DNA of 49,683 nt from Clostridiales bacterium (GCA_015055965.1 SVHG01000016.1:1-49683), one strand, 5' to 3'; counted from the first letter of the stretch, positions 41,501 through 49,275 are shown. Numbers and translations: made by a program. The notes: generated by a model from the sequence alone, not told the origin.

Positions 41501-42939
41501 ATACCGATAAGGAATGGATAGTTGCTCAAGAAGCTATTTCTAAGATGGACGGCGTTATTCCTTACTCACTAGTTCGCGGTAACCACGATTCAACTGCTAA
41601 ATTTAACACTTACTTCGGTTATGATGCATATAAGAATCAGTTTGGCGGATTTAAGACTAATAACGTTTTAACTGATAGCTGGATGGCTTTCACCGTTGGC
41701 GAAACAGATTATTTATTAATCACCTTAGATTACGGCGCATCTGATGAAACTCTTGCATGGGCAGGCTCTATTATAGAAGCTCACCCCAACCACAAGGTTA
41801 TCATTACCACCCACGCGTATATGTACCGTGACGGAACTACCTTAGACCAAGGCGACGTTTGTCCCCCTGCAACCACCGGTGGCTTTAACAACGGCGACCA
41901 TATGTGGGATAAGCTAATTTCTAAATACGGCAATATCTTCCTAGTAATGTCCGGTCACGATCCTTGCGATAACGTAGTTACAAGACAAACTAAGGGCGTT
42001 CACGGCAACACCGTAACTCAAATGCTAATTGACCCTCAGGGAATGGATGCTGCTATCGGCTCTACCGGTATGGTTGCAATGCTTTATTTCTCTGAAGACG
42101 GCTCTAAGATAGACGTTGAATTCTATTCAACCATTAAGAACCAATACTATAAAGATAGTAACCAATACGTAATCCCCGTTTACGACGATCTTGAAAGCGC
42201 TCATACCTTCGATAAGATGGTGGAATCAGATGCATACCTTGCTTCAGAAGCTACCTGTACCGCTCCTAAGGCTTACTACTATTCTTGCGAATGTGGCGCT
42301 AAGGGCAAAAAGACCTTTATCGTTGGCGAAGCTTTAGGTCATACCTTCGATCAAAAGGTTGTAAGCGAAAAATACTTAGTTACCAAGGAAAGCTGTACTC
42401 AAAAGGGTGTTTACCACTATTCTTGTCACTGTGGCGAAATTGGCGAACAAACCTTTGAGGTAGAAACGTTAAGCCATACCTTCGGTAATTGGAAGAAGTA
42501 CACAGAACCCACTTGTGAACAAGCCGGTCACGTTGGTTATTACGAATGTTCAGTTTGCTTAGGCAAATATGATGCAGATTATAACAAGCTAGAAGACGTT
42601 TCTATTCCTGCTACCGGTCACAGCTATTCAGAAGAGCTAAGCTTTGATGAAAACGGCCATTGGCACGAATGTACCGTTTGTAGCGCGCATGATAGCGATC
42701 CTATCGCTCACGTTTACGGCGAATGGGAAATCGTTAAAGAAAACACCGTAAAAGAAGACGGTTTAAAGGTTAAACGTTGTGAATGCGGTCACACCGTAGA
42801 AGAGGTTATCCCCTTCATTGATGAAACCGTTGGTTTAATTCAAATTGGTGGCGGATGCTCTTCATCAGTTACCGGTGGAACGTTTGGTTTACTTTCTGTT
42901 CTTGCTGTTGCAGTAATCGTTAAAAAACGTCGCAAATAA
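38542..42939 (+). CDS. Giant surface protein: four LamG domains, metallophosphoesterase, CxxC repeats, C-terminal anchor
   Basis: A 1,465-residue exported protein. A Sec signal peptide (cut near NAAPV, residue about 40) leads to four LamG/concanavalin-like domains (about 45-235, 265-440, 490-690 and 715-900). Each shows the phrases PKTFEAxV, ARAGxxxG, VHxAxxxD and VGGDxR...QWFKGxI. A calcineurin-like metallophosphoesterase (about 940-1200) has VVGDTQ (Asp946), GLGDI, GNHD (1013-1016), TTHAY and GHD (1138-1140). Then come CxxC repeats (about 1215-1430) and a Gly-Cys tail with membrane helix and KKRRK. It probably binds glycans and cleaves phosphoesters at the cell surface. AGGAGG lies 5 bases before the ATG; a second ATG follows directly. 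Confidence 0.87.
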   Translation: MMKHSLSRIRKVLTALLACATLICGTFAITNWQSSTANAAPVLQTQKSRTQNGLTFAKDLVYEMEEALPSLPRTFEAYVNLPKSYKARAGVIVGNYDAYTAKSAVVFELQYDSTNDVAFPKLYYDVQADTNVGPYTIEFKNVDVRSDEYVHIVITHDAVNDVAYCYFDGELKQTVQTTEPEVYNDMNYTCDEIFRIGGDGRKNNEQWFKGSIKGVELYSDVRSAEEVASDYERLLTAAPTGDNLLAAYNFTAESGFLTDLSSNGNDLYLSRGALFVTGAEDIYDTAKVVTGVPKTFEAYLSTSATARAGCIYSTYKDNNTLGFSFELQYSGSNLCPRLFFVYEKGKTKDVTFKNVQLKAGNYVHVALVRDGDNITCYVNGVSKQTVSVAGINFDYNAALAPRVGGDHRGGNGQWLKSGTSVGDTSVASIEVYSDARTAAEVKADFARKSKNTPADKDLVAAYDFTAPIWKCFNDNSGNGNHIVYSKQEPDYKAADLEGIDANTEDVYALTTPLTKLPKTFEAMVLLPKHYSARAGVLLGNYNHPAKTGEYRYSFEIYSNGNPRIYYDYDGESGITNNAYVFKTVDIRSDEFVHLAITHDVVTNKVYCYVNGELKEEGQLPVNKEVFGDYSFLSKTAPVVGNDHRLNAQWFKGVIAGMEIYSDLRTAEEIALDAQRACKEFISDSNLLAAFDFTQKEPLNLLDKSSNGNDVLFNGDIDYSGLEGATFNSDNRYYTVNKLNQEAPNTFEAEVFLPKSYTARAGIIYGNWGSGASINFEINPNGKVRFYHTDTNGIDQNLIFENSNIRTGDWAHVAVVHDKAANATLCYINGELVGSLAYYDYNENATNAFFNVGGDNRSANEQYFKGWIRSVSIYSDARSASEIASDYKNGTDITAENLLVHYDLTGGLADSVKDLSGNGNDLARNRSWFTEKEAVTDYAYSFAVVGDTQIICEKDPANMATIYDWILANKDSKNIKHVFGLGDITNGNTDKEWIVAQEAISKMDGVIPYSLVRGNHDSTAKFNTYFGYDAYKNQFGGFKTNNVLTDSWMAFTVGETDYLLITLDYGASDETLAWAGSIIEAHPNHKVIITTHAYMYRDGTTLDQGDVCPPATTGGFNNGDHMWDKLISKYGNIFLVMSGHDPCDNVVTRQTKGVHGNTVTQMLIDPQGMDAAIGSTGMVAMLYFSEDGSKIDVEFYSTIKNQYYKDSNQYVIPVYDDLESAHTFDKMVESDAYLASEATCTAPKAYYYSCECGAKGKKTFIVGEALGHTFDQKVVSEKYLVTKESCTQKGVYHYSCHCGEIGEQTFEVETLSHTFGNWKKYTEPTCEQAGHVGYYECSVCLGKYDADYNKLEDVSIPATGHSYSEELSFDENGHWHECTVCSAHDSDPIAHVYGEWEIVKENTVKEDGLKVKRCECGHTVEEVIPFIDETVGLIQIGGGCSSSVTGGTFGLLSVLAVAVIVKKRRK

Positions 42940-42966
42940 GCAAATAAAGCACAAACCTTAAAAGTA

Positions 42967-42994
42967 AAAACGGCGGAAAAATTCCGCCGTTTTG
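42967..42994 (+). terminator. Terminator of the giant surface protein gene
   Basis: AAAACGGCGGAA (42967-42978) pairs perfectly with TTCCGCCGTTTT (42982-42993). Confidence 0.92.
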
Positions 42995-43020
42995 TTTTGC
43001 TTAAAATCTTTAAAAACCCA

Positions 43021-43039
43021 CATTAATCGCGCTATAGAA
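43021..43039 (-). repeat. Intergenic CTATA-GATTAACG motif, copy 5 (reverse)
   Basis: On the minus strand TTCTATAGCGCGATTAATG after a run of A, between two convergent genes. One of six copies. Confidence 0.65.
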
Positions 43040-43099
43040 CAGTTTTTTTATTTTTTAATATAAAAAAGTTTGATAAATAATTTTATTGAAAATCGTTTA

Positions 43100-44992
43100 T
43101 TAATAGTCTATTGGACAGCCCCATTTTACTTTTGTGCTGCTTGTGCTTGTACCTCCCCACCAAAAATAATCCCAGCCATCGGGTTTTACATAAGTTTCGC
43201 AATAAACTGTTAAGGAAGAGGTAGCCGGAACTGCTCCCGTTTTCATATAAATTACGGAATAAGCTATATAAATTGAACTTGGTCCTATATCAAAGGCAGA
43301 ACTATTAATTTGTCTTACCGTGTTTTGTGTTTTTATGGTTTCTAACTTGCAATTACGGCAAAAGGCATTTGTTCCTACAAGTGTTACGGGTCTAGGTATT
43401 GTGAAAGAAGTTACACCTTCTTTTGCAACATATTTTATAAAATGAGTTTTGTTTTTATTGTATAAACAACCGTCGATCACACTATAAACGGGATTTCGAT
43501 TACTTATTATGATTTCTTTTACATCAAAAGAAAGAGCACCGTTTTCAATTAATGTTAAGCTTTTTGGTAGCTTGAGTGAATCAACTTCTAAATATAAAGA
43601 AGAAGAAAAAGCGGAACTCTTAATAGTCTTTACACCTTCTGGAATTTCAATATTGGTGGTATCACTATAATTTGGATAAAAAAGTAGAGTGCTTTTGTCT
43701 TTAGTATATAATGCCCCGTTTAAAGAAGAAAAGTATTGGTTTTCCTTATCAATCGTTATAAAGAAGTGATTATATAATGCTGATCTGTTTATGATTTTAC
43801 ATTGAGCATTTATTGTTTTTTCTTCTTTTCTTAATTTAGCTCTATAATCAATAGGCTCGTGCTTATGTAGATACAGATAAGGATTTTCCTTATTTCCTAA
43901 ATAATAAAAACCATTTTCTGTTGTATAATTTAAATTATCGTTAAAATTAAAGGCTGATAAATCAATAGAGGTAATTGAATTTGGTAATGTTACGTTTTCA
44001 AGTGCGTTGCAATCGGCAAATGCGCTATTTGGAATAGATGTTATCGATTCTGGAATTTCAATAGATGTTAAAGCGGAGCAACCAAAAAAAGCAGAATCTC
44101 CTATACTAGTAATGCTATTTGGTATTTTTATGCTTTTTAATGATTTACAATTATAAAAAGCAGAAGAGCTTATAGATAGAACTCCTTCTGGAATATTTGT
44201 TGACTCTATTTCGGAAGATACACTGTCGATAATTTTGCAATTGGGATCAATATTTGCGTGTTTAAAGTCGGAATCCCATTCGCTAAAAAGATAAAAATAT
44301 GGATTTTGTTGTGTTCCGTAGTAAGTTAAACCATCTTTTTCACTTTTATACTCATCTGAAACAGAAAGAAGTGTAAAAGCGTCATGTCCTATATAATTAA
44401 CGCTATCAGGTATTGCTGGAAAGTCAATTAAATCAGGAAATGCATAACTTCCAATATGGGTTAATGTGCTTGGCATATTAATGGATGTTAAATTGGAACG
44501 ATAGAAGGCATAGTCGCCAATATGAGTAACTCCTTCGGGAATCGTGAAGGAGGTTTCGCCGTTCCCATATGCATAAGCTAAAAGGTGTGTTTTGTCTTTA
44601 TTGTATAGAACATTGTTTGAAGATGAGTAGTATTTATTAAGCTTGCTAACAGAAATTTCTTTAATAGGTATTGGTTCTGTTTTTTTATTAGCTAAAAAAG
44701 TAGGATCAATATAAGTTATGGTTTTAGGAATAACTATCTTGGTAAGGGAAGTGCAACCATCAAAGGCAAATGGGCCTATTGACGTAATTTTTAACCCGTC
44801 AATCTTTTCGGGAATAGTAATTTCTGTAATATTCTTTAGTGATACGCCAACTATGCGATTATCTGAAACTATGAATAAATTTCGAGCGTATTCATTGTTT
44901 TCTTTATTAGCCTTATTTATGGGTATAAAAATGCATAAGCTTGCTGTTATAACAACTAAAATTAAAGTTAATATAAAAATCTTCTTTTTCAT
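43100..44992 (-). CDS. BspA-type leucine-rich-repeat surface protein
   Basis: A 630-residue exported protein. The N-terminus has three Lys and one hydrophobic helix (residues 4-26), an uncleaved anchor or signal peptide. Most of the rest is BspA-like (LRR_5) leucine-rich repeats such as LTSIEIPESITSIPNSAFADCNALENVTLPNSIT. Some LRR blocks are broken by YLYLHK/LYNKDKTHL-type beta inserts. The end (about 585-630) has a CxxxxKxxxW segment but no sorting motif. Such proteins bind host or microbial surfaces. It is likely co-transcribed with the membrane protein at 45065-45559, 72 bases upstream. The LRR type is the same as in the TIR protein at 13764-18050, though that one has a cytosolic half. Confidence 0.88.
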   Translation of the reverse strand: MKKKIFILTLILVVITASLCIFIPINKANKENNEYARNLFIVSDNRIVGVSLKNITEITIPEKIDGLKITSIGPFAFDGCTSLTKIVIPKTITYIDPTFLANKKTEPIPIKEISVSKLNKYYSSSNNVLYNKDKTHLLAYAYGNGETSFTIPEGVTHIGDYAFYRSNLTSINMPSTLTHIGSYAFPDLIDFPAIPDSVNYIGHDAFTLLSVSDEYKSEKDGLTYYGTQQNPYFYLFSEWDSDFKHANIDPNCKIIDSVSSEIESTNIPEGVLSISSSAFYNCKSLKSIKIPNSITSIGDSAFFGCSALTSIEIPESITSIPNSAFADCNALENVTLPNSITSIDLSAFNFNDNLNYTTENGFYYLGNKENPYLYLHKHEPIDYRAKLRKEEKTINAQCKIINRSALYNHFFITIDKENQYFSSLNGALYTKDKSTLLFYPNYSDTTNIEIPEGVKTIKSSAFSSSLYLEVDSLKLPKSLTLIENGALSFDVKEIIISNRNPVYSVIDGCLYNKNKTHFIKYVAKEGVTSFTIPRPVTLVGTNAFCRNCKLETIKTQNTVRQINSSAFDIGPSSIYIAYSVIYMKTGAVPATSSLTVYCETYVKPDGWDYFWWGGTSTSSTKVKWGCPIDY

Positions 44993-45064
44993 TATAAAAC
45001 TCCTTAAACTAGTCTTGATATTTTTTGCTTATTTATTATGGAGTATAAAGCTTTTTAGTTTAAA

Positions 45065-45559
45065 TTAAAATCCGTGCTGAAGGGCAGGGATTAAAAATAC
45101 TAAATGCGTGCCTATTGCAATTATCGTTAAAATAAGCGATAGAACGCAAACCCAAGAGTATTCAGAATCGCTACGGCGTAAGTTGATAATAGACCAAATA
45201 AAGCAACCTAAGGGTAGCGCAAAAAGAATACCTAACATAAGCACAAGCTGTAATAGCGCGTATATAATAGTGCCCACGCCGTAAAACAGCACGTAAATAA
45301 CTAAAGTATCAAATATTGCGGCGAAAACTATTAATATTATTTGTATAAGTCCAACGGTTATCGCGCTAAAAAAGCCGTGGTCGTAGTTTTTAAGCCATCT
45401 TGCAGCCCAAGCGGTAAAGTTATAACCGTATTCGCATTCAGACCAAAGAAAGTCTACTTCCCAGTCAAATAGGGCAATTACGCCAAAAAGCCAGCACAGG
45501 CAAAAGGCAACCATTATAAAACCCGGTAGTAATATAAAAAACACTTTTTTAGAATCCAT
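45065..45559 (-). CDS. Small multi-pass membrane protein
   Basis: A 164-residue protein with about four membrane helices (about 6-28, 62-90, 92-118 and 133-158). A Trp-rich loop (FDWEVDFLWSECEYGYNF, about 31-48) lies outside or at the membrane face. No family is recognised. AAGGAAG precedes the ATG, and a promoter lies at 45588-45616. It probably forms a transcript with the LRR protein downstream. Confidence 0.75.
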   Translation of the reverse strand: MDSKKVFFILLPGFIMVAFCLCWLFGVIALFDWEVDFLWSECEYGYNFTAWAARWLKNYDHGFFSAITVGLIQIILIVFAAIFDTLVIYVLFYGVGTIIYALLQLVLMLGILFALPLGCFIWSIINLRRSDSEYSWVCVLSLILTIIAIGTHLVFLIPALQHGF

Positions 45560-45587
45560 ATTTTACTTCCTTAATTAAACTGCTTAT

Positions 45588-45616
45588 ATAATATATTAAA
45601 ATGCAAAAATTGTCAA
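45588..45616 (-). promoter_or_regulatory. Promoter of the membrane protein/LRR pair
   Basis: Minus strand TTGACA (45616-45611), a 17-base spacer and TATTAT (45593-45588). Confidence 0.65.
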
Positions 45617-45652
45617 CTTTTTTATTAAGGGCAAAAAAGGTAAAAGCAAACA

Positions 45653-45689
45653 AAAGCTCCCTAAAAGCGCTTGGCCTTTAGGGAGCTTT
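45653..45689 (-). terminator. Terminator of the flotillin operon
   Basis: AAAGCTCCCTAAA (45653-45665) pairs perfectly with TTTAGGGAGCTTT (45677-45689). On the minus strand it runs into TTTTGTTTGC. It lies 30 bases after the flotillin stop. Confidence 0.92.
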
Positions 45690-45720
45690 GTTAAAAAAGA
45701 TAGGTGTTAGCCTTTAATTA

Positions 45721-47142
45721 TTAGTCTTTCTTGTCGCCTTCGGGTTTTTCTTCTTCAATCTTCTTAGGTTGAACGATTTCGGGAAGATTTAAGCCCGTCA
45801 TTGCGAATAAATCGCTCATAGGGGGAAGTGATTGCATCATGCCTGAAAGAAAGCCTGCGGTTGCGGTTTTGCCGTCTTTAGAATTGCCTGCGCCGTCCCA
45901 AACGGTTACCTTGTCTATCTTAATATTCTTAATTGCTTCAACTTGAGTTGCTACTAAGGTTTCAATCTTATCTGCAATCATAAGTCTTGCAGCTTCGTTA
46001 GGATCACCGCCAGCGGCTTGAACAACTTGAGCAAGACCGTCTGCCTGAGCGGTAAGAACGGCTCTTACACCGCGCGCTTGCGCTTCCATTTTAGCGTAAA
46101 TAGCGTCTGCTTCACCTTGTGCTTGGCGTCTAATCTTTTCTGCTTCAGCTTCTGCTTCAAGCTCGATTTTCTTCTTTTCGATTTCCGTTTTAACGATAAC
46201 GTCTGCCTCTTGGGTTGCCTTTTCACGTTCTGCTCTTACGATTTCTGCCTGACGTTCTGCTTCGTAACCTGCAGCTAACGCCTTTGCAGAGTTAATCTTT
46301 TCTGCAGATAGCGCAACCTGTTCAGCTTCTGCTTGGCGTTGACGTAATAGCGCTTGAGAGTCCGCAATTTCCATCTTAGCTTGGTTTTCACCCTTGATAG
46401 CCTGTGAGTCTGCGTTTGCAACGTTAATACGTTGGTCCATTTTAGCGTTCGCTTCACCAATAGCACCCTTACGGTCTTCTTCCGCAACGGAAATTCTTGC
46501 GTCGTTAATAGCCTTTGCAGCGGCTTCTCTACCTAACGCAACTATATAGCCTGATTCGTCGCTAATGTCGGTTACGTTAACGTTTATAAGTCTTAAACCT
46601 ATTTTCTTTAATTCGCCTTCTACGTTTCTAGAAACTGCTTCTAGGAATTTATCTCTGTCCGTATTGATTTCTTCAATATCCATGGTAGCAATAACTAAAC
46701 GAAGCTGACCGAAGATAATATCCTTTGCAAGCTCTTGAATTTGGGCAAGCTTTAAGCCAAGTAAGCGTTCTGCTGCGTTTTGCATTACGCCTTGTTCGGT
46801 AGAAATACCAACCGTGAATATAGAAGGTACGTCAATACGAATGTTTTGGCGTGAAAGAGCGCTCTTTAAGTCTACTGAAATAGATATGGGGGTAAGGTCT
46901 AGGAATGCGTATGATTGGAATAGGGGAACGATAAATTCCGTACCGCCGTGTACGCATTTTGCAGAACGGTGTGTGCCGTCTTTTGCTTTGCTAACTTTAC
47001 CGTAAACAACCATAATCTTATCTGAAGGACATCTTTTAATTCTGGTTGCAATTAGTAAAACCAACATAAATAGTATTAAAACTACTACTATTACGATTGG
47101 AACTACTGCTTCGCCTGCTAATAATAAGCTTAAATTTTTCAT
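45721..47142 (-). CDS. floT: Flotillin (SPFH membrane microdomain scaffold)
   Basis: A 473-residue membrane scaffold. One N-terminal hydrophobic helix (about 10-32) is followed by the SPFH domain (about 45-220). The long Glu/Ala-rich coiled coil of flotillins comes next (about 220-370, VEKKKIELEAEAEAEKIRRQ-type), then a Gly/Ser tail with a charged end. Flotillins organise lipid microdomains and signalling complexes. AAGGAG precedes the ATG. It follows the NfeD-like gene directly, the same order as yuaF-yuaG in Bacillus. Flotillin may assist membrane proteins encoded in this window; that is inference. Confidence 0.93.
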   Translation of the reverse strand: MKNLSLLLAGEAVVPIVIVVVLILFMLVLLIATRIKRCPSDKIMVVYGKVSKAKDGTHRSAKCVHGGTEFIVPLFQSYAFLDLTPISISVDLKSALSRQNIRIDVPSIFTVGISTEQGVMQNAAERLLGLKLAQIQELAKDIIFGQLRLVIATMDIEEINTDRDKFLEAVSRNVEGELKKIGLRLINVNVTDISDESGYIVALGREAAAKAINDARISVAEEDRKGAIGEANAKMDQRINVANADSQAIKGENQAKMEIADSQALLRQRQAEAEQVALSAEKINSAKALAAGYEAERQAEIVRAEREKATQEADVIVKTEIEKKKIELEAEAEAEKIRRQAQGEADAIYAKMEAQARGVRAVLTAQADGLAQVVQAAGGDPNEAARLMIADKIETLVATQVEAIKNIKIDKVTVWDGAGNSKDGKTATAGFLSGMMQSLPPMSDLFAMTGLNLPEIVQPKKIEEEKPEGDKKD

Positions 47143-47196
47143 TTTTTTAACTCCTTAATTTATTCGTTATTTAAATTTTAAATTTTTACTACAACT

Positions 47197-47772
47197 TTAA
47201 ATTTGTTCTACTACTAAGGTATCGCCAACGATAGCCGTTACTTTTACCTTTGCACCTGTGGTAATGGGGCTATTTCCTTCTTGAATTGCGTTTAGCTCAA
47301 CGAAGCGCTCTTCTAAGGTTAGGTTAATCTTACCCATGCCGTTACCTTTTGCGGGGATAGTTAGGTATACGTCTGCAATCTTGCCAACTGCCTTGGTGTT
47401 ATCTATGTTACCGCTTGAACGTAAGTGCATAATAGCGCGCATTAAAAACGCCATAGCAACTAACGCTAAAGAACCTGCAACTAACGCACCGATAACGGAA
47501 ACCCAAATGCTAATATCGGAAAGGGCAAGCCCAGTCCAACCGCCAATTGCAAAGAATGCAACCATACCTCTTAAGGTAAACAGGTTAAAACCGTCTGCTA
47601 GGTCAACCGTTGCGTCTGCTTCGCCGTCGCCTGAAAGGTCAACCTCTGCTTCGCCCGTTTCACCTATGCCGAAAAGTAGGGTAATGATTTGAAGCACTAA
47701 AAAGATAGATGCTCCAAGACCAACGCAAAAATAAATCTTTTGCGCTAAATCCATTGCTTCCCAAAATTCCAT
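47197..47772 (-). CDS. NfeD-like (YuaF-type) membrane protein
   Basis: A 191-residue protein with an N-terminal membrane helix, an acidic linker (EVDLSGDGEADATVD), two further helices (about 72-115) and a C-terminal OB-fold (about 130-191, KAVGKIADVYLTIPAKGNGMGKINL). This is the short NfeD form without protease domain. It is a known flotillin partner and precedes floT by 54 bases. It starts after AGGAGG. The upstream gene is 95 bases away with a CTATA-GATTAACG motif between. Confidence 0.88.
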   Translation of the reverse strand: MEFWEAMDLAQKIYFCVGLGASIFLVLQIITLLFGIGETGEAEVDLSGDGEADATVDLADGFNLFTLRGMVAFFAIGGWTGLALSDISIWVSVIGALVAGSLALVAMAFLMRAIMHLRSSGNIDNTKAVGKIADVYLTIPAKGNGMGKINLTLEERFVELNAIQEGNSPITTGAKVKVTAIVGDTLVVEQI

Positions 47773-47840
47773 TATGTATATACCTCCTTTTTTAGTGGTT
47801 TATTTTTTTAATTTTGGTTTAATAAATTTTTAACAAATTG

Positions 47841-47861
47841 CCGTTAATCGACTTATAGGGG
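47841..47861 (-). repeat. Intergenic CTATA-GATTAACG motif, copy 6 (reverse)
   Basis: Minus strand CCCCTATAAGTCGATTAACGG, just after a GGGGC/CCCC hairpin at the end of the gene at 47868. One of six copies. Confidence 0.7.
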
Positions 47862-47867
47862 TGTTTT

Positions 47868-48299
47868 TTAGCCCCTAGTATATTTTAAATCGATTAATTT
47901 TTTGCAAACGGCTTCACAATTTGCAACGTATCTAACAACGTAACGCTTTTTGTTAGTAATAATAGTTACCGTACCCCATTTATATTGAATACCTCTTGCT
48001 GTTGCGCGAGTGTAAGAAAGGTCTATTATTTCATTTATATAGATTCTTGCGTTCCTGTTAACGTAAAGCGCGTTTTCGCTTTCATTATATAAAATTGCGT
48101 TATTTGGGGTGAGTAGGTACTGTGTGACTATCACGGCAGAGGCTACTATCAAAACCAAAGCCGCTATAGATAGGAACAGGAGTAGCACACCGTTTTTATT
48201 AGATTCTAATAAGCTTAAGGAAAAAAGAATTAATCCCATTAATAGGGTAAAGGTGTATAAAAGCCCAAGCCCTTTTTTCTTTCTTGCTAAAATTTCCAA
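47868..48299 (-). CDS. Two-helix membrane protein with PH-like tail
   Basis: A 143-residue protein: a basic N-terminus (ARKKKGLG), two membrane helices (about 13-30 and 36-60) and a soluble beta-rich tail (about 65-143). The tail (NAILYNESENALYV...YINEIIDLSYTR) resembles bacterial PH-like domains. The start is TTG at 48299 with AAGGAAAG upstream; this start is less certain. It lies 17 bases after the DUF1836 gene and probably shares its transcript. Function is unknown. Confidence 0.68.
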   Translation of the reverse strand: MEILARKKKGLGLLYTFTLLMGLILFSLSLLESNKNGVLLLFLSIAALVLIVASAVIVTQYLLTPNNAILYNESENALYVNRNARIYINEIIDLSYTRATARGIQYKWGTVTIITNKKRYVVRYVANCEAVCKKLIDLKYTRG

Positions 48300-48316
48300 A
48301 TCTCTTTCCTTCCGTT

Positions 48317-48883
48317 TTATAATTGTTCACCGAAGATGTTTTTTTCTTCAATTTTTTCCATAACGCACTTAGAACGGGTTAAAAGATCGTTTGCTAAGTA
48401 GTTAATACAAATAACCTCTAACGCCGTTTTTAAGCGCTCCTTAGCGTGCTGAAGCTTTTCTTCATAAGTGGTTAAAAGTTGGTCTATAAGCTCGTTAACG
48501 CGCTTAAAAGAAAATCTTTCATCTTCTATTATTTCACAAAAGTAGCCGTATAGCTTGCTTTCGGGAATAATATCGTCTGCGCGGTTTTCGGGGTTGCCGT
48601 TAACGAAGATAAGCAGTTTTTTAATGTCTTCCAAAGTCATTGTGTTTCTTAACGCGTTAATAATAAATATACGCGCAGTTGCATCTTTAGAATACCTTTT
48701 GTTTATCGGGTGGGGCATGAACCCGCGTGAAACCCAGTTTTGAACGGTTGGTGTTTTTAATCCTGTAAGCTCGTTAAGCTGTTGCATAACTATTCCACCG
48801 CTTCCCATAAACAGTCCGCTTAAAAATTGCTTTCCGCTTACGCCCTTCTTCTTTTGCACAGTAGTTCCGGGATACAGTTGCAT
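48317..48883 (-). CDS. DUF1836 family regulator (MerR-like helix-turn-helix)
   Basis: A 188-residue protein. QQLNELTGLKTPTVQNWVSRGFMPHPINKRYSKDATARIFIINALRNTMTLEDIKKLL is the MerR-like winged helix of the DUF1836 (YkrK) family. The rest is helical and may bind a ligand or dimerise. Genes of this family are common in clostridia and are thought to regulate neighbouring genes. It starts after AAGGAGG and has a strong promoter at 48938-48966. It is the first gene of the minus-strand set running toward NfeD and flotillin. Confidence 0.87.
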   Translation of the reverse strand: MQLYPGTTVQKKKGVSGKQFLSGLFMGSGGIVMQQLNELTGLKTPTVQNWVSRGFMPHPINKRYSKDATARIFIINALRNTMTLEDIKKLLIFVNGNPENRADDIIPESKLYGYFCEIIEDERFSFKRVNELIDQLLTTYEEKLQHAKERLKTALEVICINYLANDLLTRSKCVMEKIEEKNIFGEQL

Positions 48884-48937
48884 AACGCCTCCTTCAAGTT
48901 GGCTTCTAAAAGCCTCGTTTTTGTAATCGTCAATATG

Positions 48938-48966
48938 ATTATATCACGCATTCAACTGAATGTCAA
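48938..48966 (-). promoter_or_regulatory. Promoter of the DUF1836 operon
   Basis: Minus strand TTGACA (48966-48961), a 17-base spacer and TATAAT (48943-48938). Confidence 0.85.
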
Positions 48967-49021
48967 CAGTTTTCAAATGAAATTTTGAATATTTTAAAAT
49001 TTTTTTTACAATATTAATTTT

Positions 49022-49061
49022 CTTGTCATTCTGGAGTTTTCGTAAGAAAACGATAGAATCT
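49022..49061 (+). repeat. TGTCATTCTGGAG...GATAGAATCT repeat, first copy
   Basis: CTTGTCATTCTGGAG at 49022 and GATAGAATCT at 49052-49061 around a small TTTTCGTAAGAAAA hairpin. A second plus-strand copy is at 49332-49364 and an inverted one at 49284-49322. These are dispersed repeats seen in clostridial genomes. Confidence 0.8.
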
Positions 49062-49077
49062 ATTTTGCGTAAGCAAT

Positions 49078-49171
49078 CACGCATTTATGCGTGTATGTAA
49101 TTGTTTAAGTAGTAAACGTATGTAATCAGTCGCAGGCTGTATGTCATCACACCACGAGGTGTGTATATAAT
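49078..49171 (+). repeat. Hairpin string with TATGTAAT-type linkers
   Basis: Four short hairpins in a row: CACGCATTTATGCGTG (49078-49093), GTTT-N6-AAAC, CAGTC-GCA-GGCTG (49127-49139) and CACACC-ACGA-GGTGTG (49148-49163). They are joined by TATGTAAT, TATGTAAT, TATGTCAT and TATATAAT. The stretch 48884-49456 holds these repeats and two promoters but no gene. Confidence 0.85.
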
Positions 49172-49275
49172 AAGAGCCATCCCTTAATTCGCACGGGTGC
49201 GAACATCATTTTGCATTAGCAAAACATCATTTGAGTATCACTCAAACATCATTTGCTTTAGCAATATCATTACCT
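49166..49275 (+). repeat. CATCAT hairpin array, right copy
   Basis: Matches the array at 1-433 from its ATAATAAGAGCCATCC start through four hairpins and CATCAT linkers. It differs by several bases that keep the stems paired: loops change, for instance gcaa to atta, while arms stay complementary. Confidence 0.88.

Noticed and set aside
49166-49275. tRNA or small structured RNA gene
   Set aside because: Stems are short, there is no cloverleaf or T-loop sequence, and the same stretch is repeated at the other end of the window.
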